This document shows positions 53,500 through 64,000 of a stretch of 64,000 nucleotides of DNA, piece by piece; position 1 is the stretch's first letter; every line of letters begins with the position of its first letter. A model generated the notes under the pieces. That model searched no databases and was not told where the DNA came from. It saw nothing but the letters and a program-made list of their open reading frames with translations. The position numbers and the translations under genes are program-made. The DNA comes from Vesta saturnalis (Eukaryota; Arthropoda; Insecta; Coleoptera; Lampyridae): positions 2,754,001 through 2,818,000 of the forward strand of contig JARFJB010001819.1 in NCBI GenBank assembly GCA_036346205.1. The letters are read 5' to 3'.

Positions 53500-54955
53500 G
53501 AGACAATTGCTCAAATGACGAAAATATTTAGTTATATTGAAAATTAATTTAATCGAGCTTCTATAAATACGTCGCGTTTTCATTGTGCCGGAATTGTGTC
53601 TTTCCCTTAGACTGAGTGACGTTTCCGCTTATAAGATGTATTTATCTAATAGTGGACCTGTTGGTTCGCTCACAGAATCTCAATGCGGTTTTCTCTAAGT
53701 TAGGGTTAGGTATATGTCTGTTTCACTGTATTTAAGTATTTTATTTGTTACTCATTTGTAAACGTCAATTTATCAAGTGAGCTTATTGACGTTGAAAGTG
53801 AATCTTAACAAGCTAGCTACTAGTTAAAAATTTACAGGTTAGAGACGAAAGTTGTTGGTTTTTTACAAGTTAGAGACGACCGTACCTTTGTTCACATTGT
53901 ATTAGCAAAAAAAATAATAATAATAAACAGTAAAATAAACAATAACGCCGTTGTCAGAGTAATGATTTCAAAGGCAACAAGACAGTTGCAAGTTAATTGC
54001 CAGTTTTTCAAATTAGTAGCATTATTTACATTCGAAAATTGTGTTCTATTTGCATCATAAATGAGTAACAAATAAATTATATAACAATACACGCAAGGTA
54101 ACGGATTTTTCTGTCCGTCAGTAAAACCCTTTTTACCTTGCTAGTAATGTTATATACTATTACATAACTGTTATTTAATTACGGGTATATTAAGTTACGT
54201 CGAGGATAGGAAAATTCTCACCGGTTTTGTTAGTTATGTTAGTCCGTAAATACCGTCCTTCTTCAGTTAGTGGACGTTGGGAACTCGAACCATAAAGATA
54301 TAGCGTTAGGTAGAATGAGTATACGTCGGGTCCGGCACCGGCGGATTACCAAATTATATTAGATGTTACGCATCAAATTACATGGATTACCGTTATTGAA
54401 CTTCCCGGCTATATTAGGAGGAAGTTTACAGAGTTTCCAGATTTGCCGCTTGCCGTTCTGTTAAGGATAACAGACGTCAAAGAGCCGTATCAAACACGCG
54501 TTGAGACCCACATGTGACATTTACTGTTTTAGTTAACTTTCGTAACACAATATATTCACATGCCGTGAATACAGATTTATCATTGGAGGAAAATAACCAT
54601 TTAAAAATTATCGCAAAATTTGAAAGCGGTACTTCTGTATAAACGTAAACTTAGAGCTATGCACTGTATGTTGATGTGAACTCGTACATTCTCGTCAAAA
54701 TTTTGACGAAAAAGGGAATTTTATCTTCTACACTACTAAAACAATGTAATAAAACAGGTGTAAATGATAATAAGATTGTGAGAGTGATGATAAAACGAAG
54801 TGTTGCATAGGAAATTCAAGTTAAATGGACCTGGATTAGGATATTGCCATTTAAGGGAAATTTACATAAAAGCCTAGAACTCTTTATTTTAATCTTGTTT
54901 TTTCTTGTGCTTTTACTATTGTTTGGGGAAATAATTTGTAATTTGTTTACTTTAG
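53500..54955. other. region between the direct repeats, no clear gene
   Basis: If the direct repeats are LTRs, this would be the internal part of a short element. A partly open plus-strand stretch (about 54465-54642: 'DPHVTFTVLVNFRNTIYSHA' with one upstream stop) looks protein-like. A hydrophobic, possibly membrane-spanning frame of about 30 residues ('LFILILFFLVLLLLFGEII', 54877 onward) ends just before the second repeat. Neither matches a family I can name. Confidence 0.35.
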
Positions 54956-56790
54956 TTTGTAACGTCCCCCAAGTACCCTATCTTGAAAAGAATAATTTGA
55001 ACTTATTTGCAATAATGCTAATTCAAGAACCAAACAATCGCTATGTGATTTATCTTGACTTGACTGACAATAATGTCACTTATTCAAATTAATTGCCTGC
55101 CTTTCTTTGACTTTCCGGGCAATAATTAAAACATTAGCATTCATTTACAAGTCTGATATTTAATTACTCGCAAACCTCAAACCTGATCAAACGAAGTGGT
55201 CGTCTACTGTTAGGTACGTTATGCTATCTAAATGAGATAGTCTGGATGAGGTACGTGTTGCATCATGCGGGCAGGTAAAAAAAATGAAACTACTCAAATT
55301 AAAATCAACGAACTTGGCGCACCGGTGGTTCAGCCCGTTAATCTACTATTGTGGGAAAGAACCACCAATAAAACCCACTTTATTCATAAATAAGCAATTG
55401 CACAAGTACATTAATAAATCAAATAACACAAAAAAAAACAATGAAAGGGTTAAATATATAACAAAACACCATTAAATCAGGTTAAAGTGCGTACAAAATT
55501 AGAACATTAAGAGAAAATGAATAAAAAGCAGTCTAGTTACACAGAAACACAATAATAAAAAAAAACACATATAGTCACACTCACAATTGGGTCATAAATA
55601 ATCAAATCAAAAATCATAATAAAAATCGTAACACCAAACATGTGGTCCTTTTTAAAAACCAATCATGCCGGTCTTTAAGTAAATAAGCACATAAAATAAC
55701 AAAGCAAATCACGGTACATATAAAATACAATAACAGTAAAATTGCACAGGGAATAAGGTAAATGCGAGGACAAAAAGAAAACAGACAAGGAATTTAAAAA
55801 TTACCCAATTGTTTAGTGACAACTAAAGCACAAAATACATAAGTCACATTGTAATACAGCACATACAAAAGAGAAATTAGCTCGCAGGCAAATAATTCAA
55901 CTTCAACAAACTGAAATAAAAACTCATTAAAACAACGCCTTATAAGGGTACGTTATAAATAGATCACTAACATAGTGACCGATATATAAGTTTGAGTGCA
56001 TTAGGAACATACCGTGTCTCTCTCTCTGGCTACATATCCACCTATACAAGAAATAAAAACAATAAAAATAAAATTCGTGGTGTTTAATGGTCTGCCATGG
56101 GTGTGTACCAACGGGCAATTGCCTTTAATTGCCTTTAAACCCTCTGCACCCTACACCCATTCACCAGCCACCTTTACACAATCATAAACAACAACCAACA
56201 ATGCTAATTCGCACAAATACCTGCGGGAGAGGGCCCTGTACTGTCCTTTTATTTTAGCAGATCTCAGCTTAATGAGTCCTCTACGAATAAGATACCTTTG
56301 CAAGACAATGTTTGGTATTTAATATGTTATCTAGACTGGTAAAACAATTTACTGTGAGCTTTCAGTTATATAAAAATACATACAGTAGAATAAATATTCC
56401 CTTAATTGATCAAAGGCACAAATCGTTAATAGACGCGGTTTAACCCCGAAAGAAAAGACAGCTTAGTGTTGGCGAATTCACAAAAAAAATGCACACGCAC
56501 GAATTATTTTAAAGACAAACTGTTTACAATGAAGGGATTTAATTAACACAAAAATCGATCTGGCTCGATTGAAAAGCTCGCTGTAACTGCCTCCCTCTCG
56601 ATCCAAACATAACTAAATCTACTCCCGAAAAACTAAATAAATAATAAAAAAAAACAAGAAAAACTAACTTATGTTGGAAGAGTTTCATAATAATTATTGT
56701 ACATCTTAATTTTAAAAATATGCATTCGTCTGTAACAACCTTATATTTATGGGTCTCTAGTAACAAAGATATCTTTTCCTCGTGGCCCGT
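54956..56790. repeat. long direct repeat, copy B (LTR-like), uninterrupted
   Basis: Same-orientation counterpart of copy A. It lacks the LINE and so shows the pre-insertion state. It extends further right than copy A, through 'aactaaatctactcccgaaa' and 'ttaattttaaaaatatgcat'. A third, partial copy of that right part occurs at 58118-58345. Confidence 0.65.
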
Positions 56791-57442
56791 CTCACCACAA
56801 TTAATCATTAGACCAATGACATTTTCACATCAAGAACGCGCATAAGAAAAATTGATTCATTACGCCCCTTCAGTAAAGCATTTTTAAGCGCGCACCTGCC
56901 ACTCGCCCCCTAACATGTGTTTACATACATATTAGTTACAAACAATCCTACATTCCTTAGATAAAAATATATAAATAAAAATATTTTAAAAAGATAGTAA
57001 ATTACGACGTATTATCAAGATATTAAAAATCCACTCCTTTCTATCGTTGTAACAATGGCGATTTGACAAACGTTTATTACAATAATAAAATTTTCGCGGT
57101 CCGCTACCTACAAGTTATTTGTTTTATAGTAAAAATCCGATATTTAATTAAGATACATCTTTAAATTTTACTGTAATTTTTACTAGAATTGAATAGTGAA
57201 TTACCAATATTTTGTGTACGTATTATTTGACAATTAAGTAGAATATTTCCGTAGATCACCACCTTGGTTAATTTATTTAATAACACCAGATTATTCGGAT
57301 ATTTATTTGGTGAATAATAATGAGTCAACGAACTTGAGCAGTCATTAAGACCTCATATTACAGATTAAAATCACGTGACTTTTGTTGCCGACTTATGTTA
57401 ATGTTCACTAGAAATACCTCAAGAGGTTAAAATATTTCCAGA
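56791..57442. other. no recognised feature
   Basis: AT-rich sequence without supported coding or RNA features. Confidence 0.5.
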
Positions 57443-57533
57443 AATTTTTTCGAGCTCATGAATATTTTGAAAATTATCCCGAGTGGAAGACGAGGGATAA
57501 TTTTCTAAATATATCCATGAGCGAGAAAAAATT
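57443..57533. repeat. ~90 bp hairpin
   Basis: 'aattttttcgagctcatgaa' plus 'tattttgaaaattatccc' pairs with 'gggataattttctaaata' plus 'tccatgagcgagaaaaaatt' around an 11-base loop 'gagtggaagacga'. It is compact, nearly perfect and non-coding: possibly a tiny MITE or a structured RNA, but nothing decides between them. Confidence 0.7.
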
Positions 57534-57735
57534 TACGGATTTAATTTAACGTCGCGTGGTATCCGGTAAGAAAACTGTGTTTAAAACAATTTTAAAGTTA
57601 CATTTTTTGATTTTTGACAATGCCTTTTAACAAGAGACCAACGATTTGAAGAAACAAAATTTGTTTCGAGTTGTTCAGAAATATTTGCATCTGAAATTAT
57701 TCAAAATTGAAACTATTAAATGGAAAAATGGTGTC

Positions 57736-57835
<100 letters not shown>

Positions 57836-57837
57836 CT

Positions 57838-57965
57838 TTAGGTTTTCGCGGTTGCTGCATGTACTGTTGGTTTCACGGGTGTGCATCCGCGTAACTCTTC
57901 TGGTCTCCAAAAGACCGTTTATTGCAAAACGACGTTTCGGTAGTCTCATTTGCCATCCTTAGGTT
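57838..57965 (-). mobile_element. possible Penelope-like element end
   Basis: On the minus strand: 'ctaaggatggcaaatgagac', then 'ccgaaacgtcgttttgcaat', then 'cggtcttttggagaccagaa' leading to the TA microsatellite. A 'gaaacgtc' word in this kind of setting recalls Penelope-like retroelement ends, which I know only by pattern. No RT or GIY-YIG domain is adjacent, so the call is weak. Confidence 0.3.
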
Positions 57966-58117
57966 GGTAACTTTCTGCTCCTGCTACGAGTTACTCGAAC
58001 TGAACAGCACAATTGTTTGAGCCCAATTACAGTTTTTTCGCCTTTAAGAAGAAAGGGGGTGGCAGAAGAATACAAAAACACCTTAATTATGTGAGATGTA
58101 CAGGGTGGTTCATTTTA

Positions 58118-58345
58118 ATGTTTGTTACTACCTTTTCCCCCGATATCAAACAAACTACATTTACTCCCGCAATCAACCCCCATTTTTCAAAAGTAACAGA
58201 AAAACAAAAAATTATGTCGGAACAGTTTCGTATTAATTATTGAACGGCATCTTAATTTTAAAAATATGCATTCGTCCCGAACAAGCCCTTCATTTAGGTC
58301 TCGAGTTTCAACATACCAAACAAAGATGTCTTTGATTGCAGTACT
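58118..58345. repeat. third, partial copy of the LTR-like direct repeat
   Basis: 'tgttactaccttttcccccg' (also at 53467 in copy A) is followed by 'acatttactcccgcaatc', 'gtcggaacagtttcgtatta' and 'ttaattttaaaaatatgcat', in the order found at 56585-56760 of copy B. Confidence 0.65.
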
Positions 58346-58379
58346 ACCTACAATCTTTGTATTAGGGCACTATTGTCTA

Positions 58380-59400
58380 GTAAGTTTAGAACTAGAGCGT
58401 TAGAATGAGATACTAGTTTACTAAGATATTTTTCACAGTTTTAACTGAGTCCAATTTAAGTCGTTTGGGATGTCCCCATTTCTAACAAAGTATGGCGCAT
58501 CACATATTGCACGTAGCACTTTCGATTTATACCTTTCTATTATTGAGATGTTTGAATTTGCTGCAGTGTCCCACAGTTGTACTCGATATGTTCATACGGG
58601 TTTGAAAACTGCAACAAGGAGCTTGTTGTTGAGGGATAGTTTCCACTTTCTACCTAGAAGCAAATTATGTTTTTTAAACTTGTCACCCAGTTGTTTGCGC
58701 TTCTTTCAAATACGAGTCGACCAAGTTAAGCCCTTATCCATGTGCATTCCTAAATATTTTATTTCCTGTACCTGTGCTAGGGGTGTGTTGTTTATGAATA
58801 CCGGTGGCGTAATACCCTTTCGCTTTGTAAAGGTTATGTGGAATGATTTTGATTCATTTAGCATGACGCGCCATTTTTTAGATCACTTCACGACTTGGTA
58901 CATATCCTGTTGCTAGTCATGATGAGCTTGTCGTCGGCGAAGGTTGCAGTAAGGGGTGTTAGTTTGTAGGAATATCGTCTGTATAAATAAGATACAGTAG
59001 CGGACCAATGACACTTCCCTGTGGCACACCGGAATTTATTAAATGAAGGTCTGTTGACTTGGAAATATCTTTCTGACAGATAAGATTTTAAGATGATAAA
59101 TACAGAGTGTGACAGGCATTTCTTTAATTTGAAGAGTAGGCCCGTGTGCCACACCTTGTCAAATGCCTGAGTATCGTCGAGAAAAGCAGCTGTATAGTGT
59201 TTCTTTTCCTAAAAGGCTTGGTTTATAGCGTCTACGACTTTATGTACCTGTTGAATGGTCGAATGATCTTTCCTAAAGCCAAATTAATGATCAGGGATAG
59301 TGGTATTTTCATCTATTATAGGTGTAATTCTTTGGATTAGCATTTTTTGTAGTAGTTTCCCTAGAATTGATAGTAGGAGTTTGCATTGTGTAGCGTTTTA
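58380..59400 (-). pseudogene. jockey-type LINE reverse transcriptase, decayed
   Basis: The minus strand reads 'TTIPDHxFGFRKDHSTIQQV' (near 59290), 'HYTAAFLDDTQAFDKVWHTG' (near 59180), 'LFKLKKCLSHSVFIILKSYL' and 'YFQVNRPS'. Next are a decayed 'CHWSATVSYLYRRY' in place of the GxxxG-PLLY block, 'LTATFADDKLIMTSN' with the catalytic FADD (near 58935) and the C-terminal 'MLNESKSFHITFTKRKGITP' (near 58850) and 'KRKQLGDKFKKHNLLLGRKW' (near 58680). It is full of shifts. This is a different LINE from the one at 50.7 kb (its post-RT region is of the jockey kind). The 5' part and endonuclease are missing. Confidence 0.75.
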
Positions 59401-60890
59401 TCATATTTGAGGATCATGATCACCGGCCATATTCTTCAGAAGCTTGTCTGAGTTAGTTTACAGCAAGATATTTCTGGATGACGTGTGGTCACTTTTTGTT
59501 GCTCTTTATATAGTTTTTCCATTTTTGGAGTTGGAGGTTACGTTAAACTGACCATACCCTTACCTTTCTAATTTTCTGTTTATCCCCTTGAGCACCAAAT
59601 TGTAAATAATGCATAGATAGTACATAATTAGTACTCATTGATCTTTTTCTGGGGGTTCCACTTAATAGACGTATAAAATAATATATAAAACCAGTACCAA
59701 ATGTGATGGTTACATAACATGAGAGTGCCCAAATTGTGTCGACATTTTCAATAAAATATCGGAATAAACGAATGACTTTCATTGGCGAAGGAGTTAGAAA
59801 TGAAAATGATGTCTACTGTTATTAATATTGTTAAGGTACTCTGAGCGTATATTCACGTTTGCAAATAGAAATAATTTAATTACATATTTCACTCGTTTCC
59901 TTTACTAATTAAATAAGTGATTTTATACAGATGTTTTAATTTACACCTTTTTCAAAAAAAGTCAGAATGTTAAACAAATAAATGTACTTAATGTTTTAAT
60001 ATATATTCTTTATGTTTAATTACAAAAAAAAAGATTTCTTGAGAAAATTAAGAAAAGAGAACGTTTTGGAAATTTTTTATTGTACATAAATATATGTCAA
60101 ATTACCTAATTATAACTTGCATTTGCATTATGCAAATCTGATGGAATATTTTATGATTACGTAAATAGGTATTAAAAACACGATAAATCATCAGAATTTG
60201 GAAATTATACATAATGTTTGCTAATAATTGCAGGCTGCAAGTGGAACTGTTTTCTTTGGGAAATAAAGGTGTTACAAGTATCGTATTTTTTATCTTTGTT
60301 TAATAAATATGTCGACAATGCTTTTTTAAAGACTTGATTGCACTACACTGAAAGTTACTATGATATAGTGTCCTACTGTACATAACTCATGCGGCATAAA
60401 CATTTTTACTTGGAGGGTGATTAAATCTGATCCACTTTCTTAATAAAAACCACCTATTTTTTCTAAATGTTAACTGAAAATTAAGTAGAAACAAATAAAC
60501 ACGAATATTTTACGTGGGTAAAACTGTTTATAACTGACTAAATATTTTTAAAATGTCACTATAGTTGCTCAAAATTTATTAAATTTATGCAGCGTTCCAA
60601 ACTATCTCTAAATGATCTATACCTATATTTGTCTGATCACTCTGACAGTGATACTTTGAAAAGTATTTCTGATTCAACTTTATGTATTTAGGTTAAACGG
60701 TTCATGGTACAATTTTAGAAAAAATCTTCAGTAAAAATCGCCACTATTTTCAAGTTTCGGTGATGACCCCTGGAGGGCACCACACGAATACAAGATAAGA
60801 AAATCGTGTTTTTCTCTGAATTCCGTGACACTGTGATACATCAATAATAATCTGTTGAAATCAAGAATTGTGCCTAAGGCTTTTTGTATA
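59400..60890. other. AT-rich stretch, no recognised gene
   Basis: No family motif or RNA gene was seen in this stretch. Confidence 0.5.
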
Positions 60891-60894
60891 CCTC

Positions 60895-61980
60895 TTCAAA
60901 GTGGTCTTCTTCTTCTTGTTCCACTCCTATCGGAGATTGGGAATCATCATGGTTATTTTGACTTAGTCTACTTCTCTTCTGAATAATTCTCTTAAGTTGC
61001 AGTTAAACCATTCGCGGAGATTCCGCAACCAAGATATTCTTCTTCTACCCACGGAACGTTTCCTTTAATCTTGCCTTGCATGATGTTTCTCAGCAGTGAG
61101 TATTTTTCCCCTGTTATAATGTGGCCCAGATATTCTAATTTTCTTTTTTTTGATTATATTCAGGACCTCATTTTATCACGTCAGTATTTGTTTTATGTTC
61201 TGTTCAGGATATTCTCATTAGACGTCGATAGCACCACAATTTCGAATGCTTCTATGTTTTTTATGTTGTTTTGCTTTAACGTCCAGGCTTTAATGCCGTA
61301 GCGTAATGTGAAGACGTAACAGCGGACCATTCTAAGCCGTAGATTGATAGTCACATCACGGTTGCAAAGAAATTTACTCATCTTGTTAAAAATTGTTCTT
61401 GCTTTATCTTTCTTTTGTCTGACTGCCATCGTCTTTTATCCATGTTCCTAAATATTTGTACTCTGTCACCCTCTCTATTTGTACATGTCAAGAATTAGAT
61501 TGTCTCTTAACATTTGTGTTTTCGGGTATTACCATAAGTTTTATTTTCTTGGGATTCATTTTTTAACCGTATTTATTACAGTGGTAGTTCATACGTACTA
61601 GTAGGTGTTGTAAATCTTATAGATTTTCGGCCATTATAACGGTATCATCTGCATGTCGAATGTTATTCACATTTTCGCCGTTGATTAATATTCCTTCTGA
61701 TGGTTCAGTTTGAACTTCTTCACAAATGGCTTCGCTGTACAAATTAAATAGCAAAGGTGACAGAATACAGCCCTGTCGTACTCCTCGGCATATTAGGATT
61801 TCTTCTGTTAGTTCTCCATCAATTTTAATGCTTGCTTTCTGCTTCCAGTACAAATTGAGAATGATTCTAATATCTCTACTGTCTATGTTTTTGCTTTCTA
61901 AGATTAGTTTCAATTGTTCGTGTCGAAAGCTTTCTCAAAATCAATGAAGCAGTCATGGTTCATGTCTAAACATCTGCATT
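60895..61980 (-). pseudogene. RTE-type LINE reverse transcriptase fragment
   Basis: The minus strand reads 'CFIDFEKAFDT' (near 61940), then an open stretch 61913-61617 with 'QKASIKIDGELTEEILICRG', 'VRQGCILSPLLFNLYSEAI' and the catalytic 'IRHADDTVIMAENL' (ADD box). After a decayed gap come 'KARTIFNKMSKFLCNRDVTI' and 'LRLRMVRCYVFTLRYGIKAW' (61410-61270), and near the end 'GRRRISWLRNLREWFNCNL' (61060-60990). The 3' end meets a short 'cttcttcttcttg' run (60907-60919, plus strand), the kind of simple-repeat tail RTE elements often carry. The copy is 5'-truncated and shifted. The family call comes from my memory of insect RTE ORFs. Confidence 0.7.
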
Positions 61981-62464
61981 AGGACGTTAAATCCAAATAC
62001 GGTTTCTCTCGTACCTACTCCATTTAAAGTGTTGGGGGAAGTGCATACTTTTTTTTAAATTTTAACTTCAGTTAGCATTGACGTATTTTAACAAACTTGA
62101 TGTCTGTGGAACGAGCTTTTCTCTCTTTTATCTACGGAGTAAATAATTTCTTTTTAGTTCTCAGTAGGTATGGTTCGAGGTACGGTTTTTAACAAATCAA
62201 TGAATTTTACAGTTTTTGTGAAAAAGTGTAATGTCGAATTGGGCGTGACCCTGATCAAATTAGTACGTGAACCCAGCTAAATTCAGAATCACAAATGTAT
62301 CACCATGGTACTCAAATACAAGGTCTGAATGAGAGGATCATTCGCATAAACCTCCTTTTCCCCACACTTACACAAACCTCTAACGGAGATTTCTGTAGCA
62401 CGCAAACAGATCACAAGGTCTCGATGAGAGGCATCACATGCATCCAACCCCTCACCCCCTATAT
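61981..62464. other. no recognised feature
   Basis: No supported gene or repeat. Confidence 0.45.
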
Positions 62465-63123
62465 TGTGTACGGGTGCTGAAATTTTAAAACACTTTAAGC
62501 CACTTTCCCCGGCCTCTTTATTTGAGGAGGTACGCAAAAATGCCCTATGTAAAAAGTATGGCCCAATTATTGGAGATTTCAAACCGGTTGTCCTTAATGT
62601 ATCATAACTTGGCACATTTCCGAGAAAAACTCGATTTTCTAATTTTGTGTAAATGTTACGCCTTCTCGCGGTCATTGTCCACACTTGAAAATAATTTCTA
62701 ACAATTTCTCTCAGCCAATTTTACTATAGATTTTTTTTTAATTATACCACTAATCGTTTCTGAGATACAGCCGACGCCTTTTACTAGCCCACACGATACA
62801 ATTGATTTACGTTGACTACCTACATTGCGTGCGGGTGCTGAAGCATTTTCAAAAAAAATTTTGCATTTTCCCCCGCCACTTTATTTGAGGAGGTAGGTAA
62901 AAATGCCCAAAAAGTACGGTACAATTATTGGCGATTTCAAACCTGTTGCACTTAATGTATCATAGCTTGGCATATTTCTGAGAAAAACTCAATTTTATAA
63001 TTTTGTGTTAGTGTGACGCTCTCTTGCGGTCACTGTAGACAATTTTACTAAACATTTTTTTAATTCTACCACTTATCGTTTCTGAGATGCAGCCGACGCA
63101 TCTTACTAGCCTACACGATACAT
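62465..63123. repeat. tandem duplication, units ~340 and ~300 bp
   Basis: Unit 1 (62468-62808) and unit 2 (62824-63123) run in the same order: 'gtgcgggtgctgaa', 'ctttatttgaggaggta', 'aattattggagatttcaaac', 'cttaatgtatcata', 'gagaaaaactc', 'cgtttctgagatacagccga' and 'cacgataca'. Unit 2 lacks about 40 bases present in unit 1 near 62680-62730. There is no conserved frame. Confidence 0.85.
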
Positions 63124-63470
63124 GATTAACGTTGCCTAAAAAAATCTACATTTCTTGAATCGGGCGACCGAACTACATATTGAACTGGTCCCCATATCCA
63201 CCATGATTTCTATATGAATTTTTGTATAATTGTATCGTTAAATAATACAATTTACTCCAGTTTGGAGGATTAAAAACGCCGTAGTTGTACAGTAAAAGTC
63301 CGAAGTCAATAACTGATTCCGTTCTAAAGTTCTCTTGAAAACATGGGAAAATTGTAAAATTCAACGAACTCCAGTGAACTTTTTTGAAATTTACAAAAAA
63401 TACAATAAACAAGAGAACACACTTAATACATTAAAAATACAAATTCACAACTAAATTGTACGTCTGTCGA
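63124..63470. other. no recognised feature
   Basis: No supported gene or repeat lies between the tandem duplication and the last foldback arm. Confidence 0.45.
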
Positions 63471-63845
63471 GCTAGCCTCTCCCCCACCTTGTAAAAATAA
63501 AAAAAAGAAATACATGAAAATTACGAGCTATTTATGAGCTTTTATATTCCGCAAATTAAAAATTTTGAGCTCGTCATACTAAGGAGGAATTTAAACATTT
63601 CAGTGGGAGTGGGGGGGGGGAGTCGACGTCGACTTGACCCCCCCAACCCTTACAAATAAAAATATTGAACCGTTCTTAAGAGCACTCAAAATACGTATTT
63701 TGATTTTTGACCCGCAACCCTATTACGGTAAAACTACCCCTCGTTTCCCCGGTACAAGAGAGAACTATGCTTAAAATAAAAAAAGTTAACTATTTTGTAG
63801 GTAATTGTTGTTTATCCATTTATGAGCTCTCGAGATACGTCTAGT
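63471..63845. mobile_element. arm of the 42.9-47.1 kb foldback family, third copy
   Basis: Starts 'gctagcctctcccccacctt' and follows the left arm of 42892-47124: 'gaaaattacgagctatttat', a G-run with 'agtcgacgtcgac', 'aatacgtattttgatttttg' and 'acggtaaaactacccctcg'. Relative to 42.9 kb an internal piece of ~120-150 bases is missing. Similarity fades near 63845. No complementary arm is seen before the window ends. Confidence 0.8.
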
Positions 63846-64000
63846 AATGTGCAGTTAAGTTCTCTATTAGCAAAATCATTTCAAGAAATTTTGTACGACA
63901 TGGTTTTAATGTCGAATGGCATAGTCAGACTAAACAAAATCTGCTAATTATTTAGGATTTTGACACTAAAAAATTTTAAAGGGATTTATCTAACCAGCTC
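63846..64000. other. window end, nothing recognised
   Basis: No recognisable feature. Confidence 0.4.

Larger units (their letters stand above)
49957..53500. repeat. long direct repeat, copy A (LTR-like), interrupted by a LINE
   Basis: Starts with TGTAGGGTCCCCCAGGTACC and is repeated, in the same orientation, from 54956 (TGTAACGTCCCCCAAGTACC). Similarity continues through 'gtactattgtgggaaagaac', 'cccactttattcataaataa' and 'gacaaactgtttacaatgaa' to about 53500. Without the LINE at 50739-52798 the unit is about 1.5 kb. The TGTA/TGTAACG start and length suggest an LTR of a Gypsy-like retroelement, but PBS, polypurine tract and gag/pol are not recognised. Confidence 0.65.

Noticed and set aside
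58470..58916. 148-codon plus-strand frame
   Set aside because: It is the antisense shadow of the jockey-type RT C-terminus on the minus strand.

Overview
The window looks like an AT-rich arthropod nuclear genome, most likely an insect and possibly a beetle; this is inferred from the types of transposable element, not proven. Spliceosomal introns with GT..AG ends, DD34D and DD41D Tc1/mariner elements, CR1/jockey-type and RTE-type LINEs, pogo/Tigger-like genes, a MULE gene and a Crypton-like tyrosine recombinase are all visible. I found no intact host gene. Essentially every recognisable coding stretch is a transposon gene or its wreck, broken by stops, frameshifts, deletions or nested insertions. 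One broken member of a multicopy arthropod protein family of unknown function (35.9-37.6 kb, minus strand) is the least explained gene.

Layout. 0-1 kb: poly-C tract and diverged tandem repeats. 1.1-6.1 kb: a large inverted-repeat element split by a 2.5 kb DD41D mariner and a small foldback. 6.9-7.4 kb: a decayed coding trace of unknown family. 8.4-15.1 kb: an approximately 6.7 kb element with very long terminal inverted repeats built of tandem units and a 9-10 bp target duplication, hence MULE-like, carrying a spliced gene remnant and a second DD41D mariner. 16.3-18.0 kb: tRNA-Ala-like sequence next to the endonuclease half of a LINE. 18.0-19.9 kb: foldback MITE and a ~140 bp tandem array. 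21-26.6 kb: two pogo-like transposase pseudogenes on the minus strand. 26.9-29.1 kb: MULE transposase pseudogene with a SWIM finger. 29.3-30.0 kb: TA-flanked MITE. 31.9-35.0 kb: third DD41D mariner. 35.9-37.6 kb: the unknown multicopy family. 38.2-42.8 kb: mariner scraps, then an element with ~75 bp inverted ends holding a tyrosine recombinase, a deletion derivative of a mariner and a truncated Tc1-like gene.

42.9-47.1 kb: a large foldback with an inner palindrome full of AGTTC/GAACT words; a third copy of its end closes the window at 63.5 kb. 47.3-49.0 kb: ~130 bp tandem repeats split by a DD34D mariner. 50.0-56.8 kb: two direct copies of a >1.4 kb LTR-like repeat, one of them carrying a 5'-truncated LINE with a readable RT domain and poly(A) tail. 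57-62 kb: a long TA microsatellite, a possible Penelope-like end, a jockey-type RT remnant and an RTE-type RT remnant. 62.5-63.1 kb: a tandem duplication of ~300-340 bp.

The parts do not form a pathway. They form a record of layered insertions, and their nesting gives a relative age order: the foldbacks and the MULE-like element are older than the mariners inside them, and the direct repeats are older than the LINE. All similarity calls were made by eye from motifs; no database search was run.
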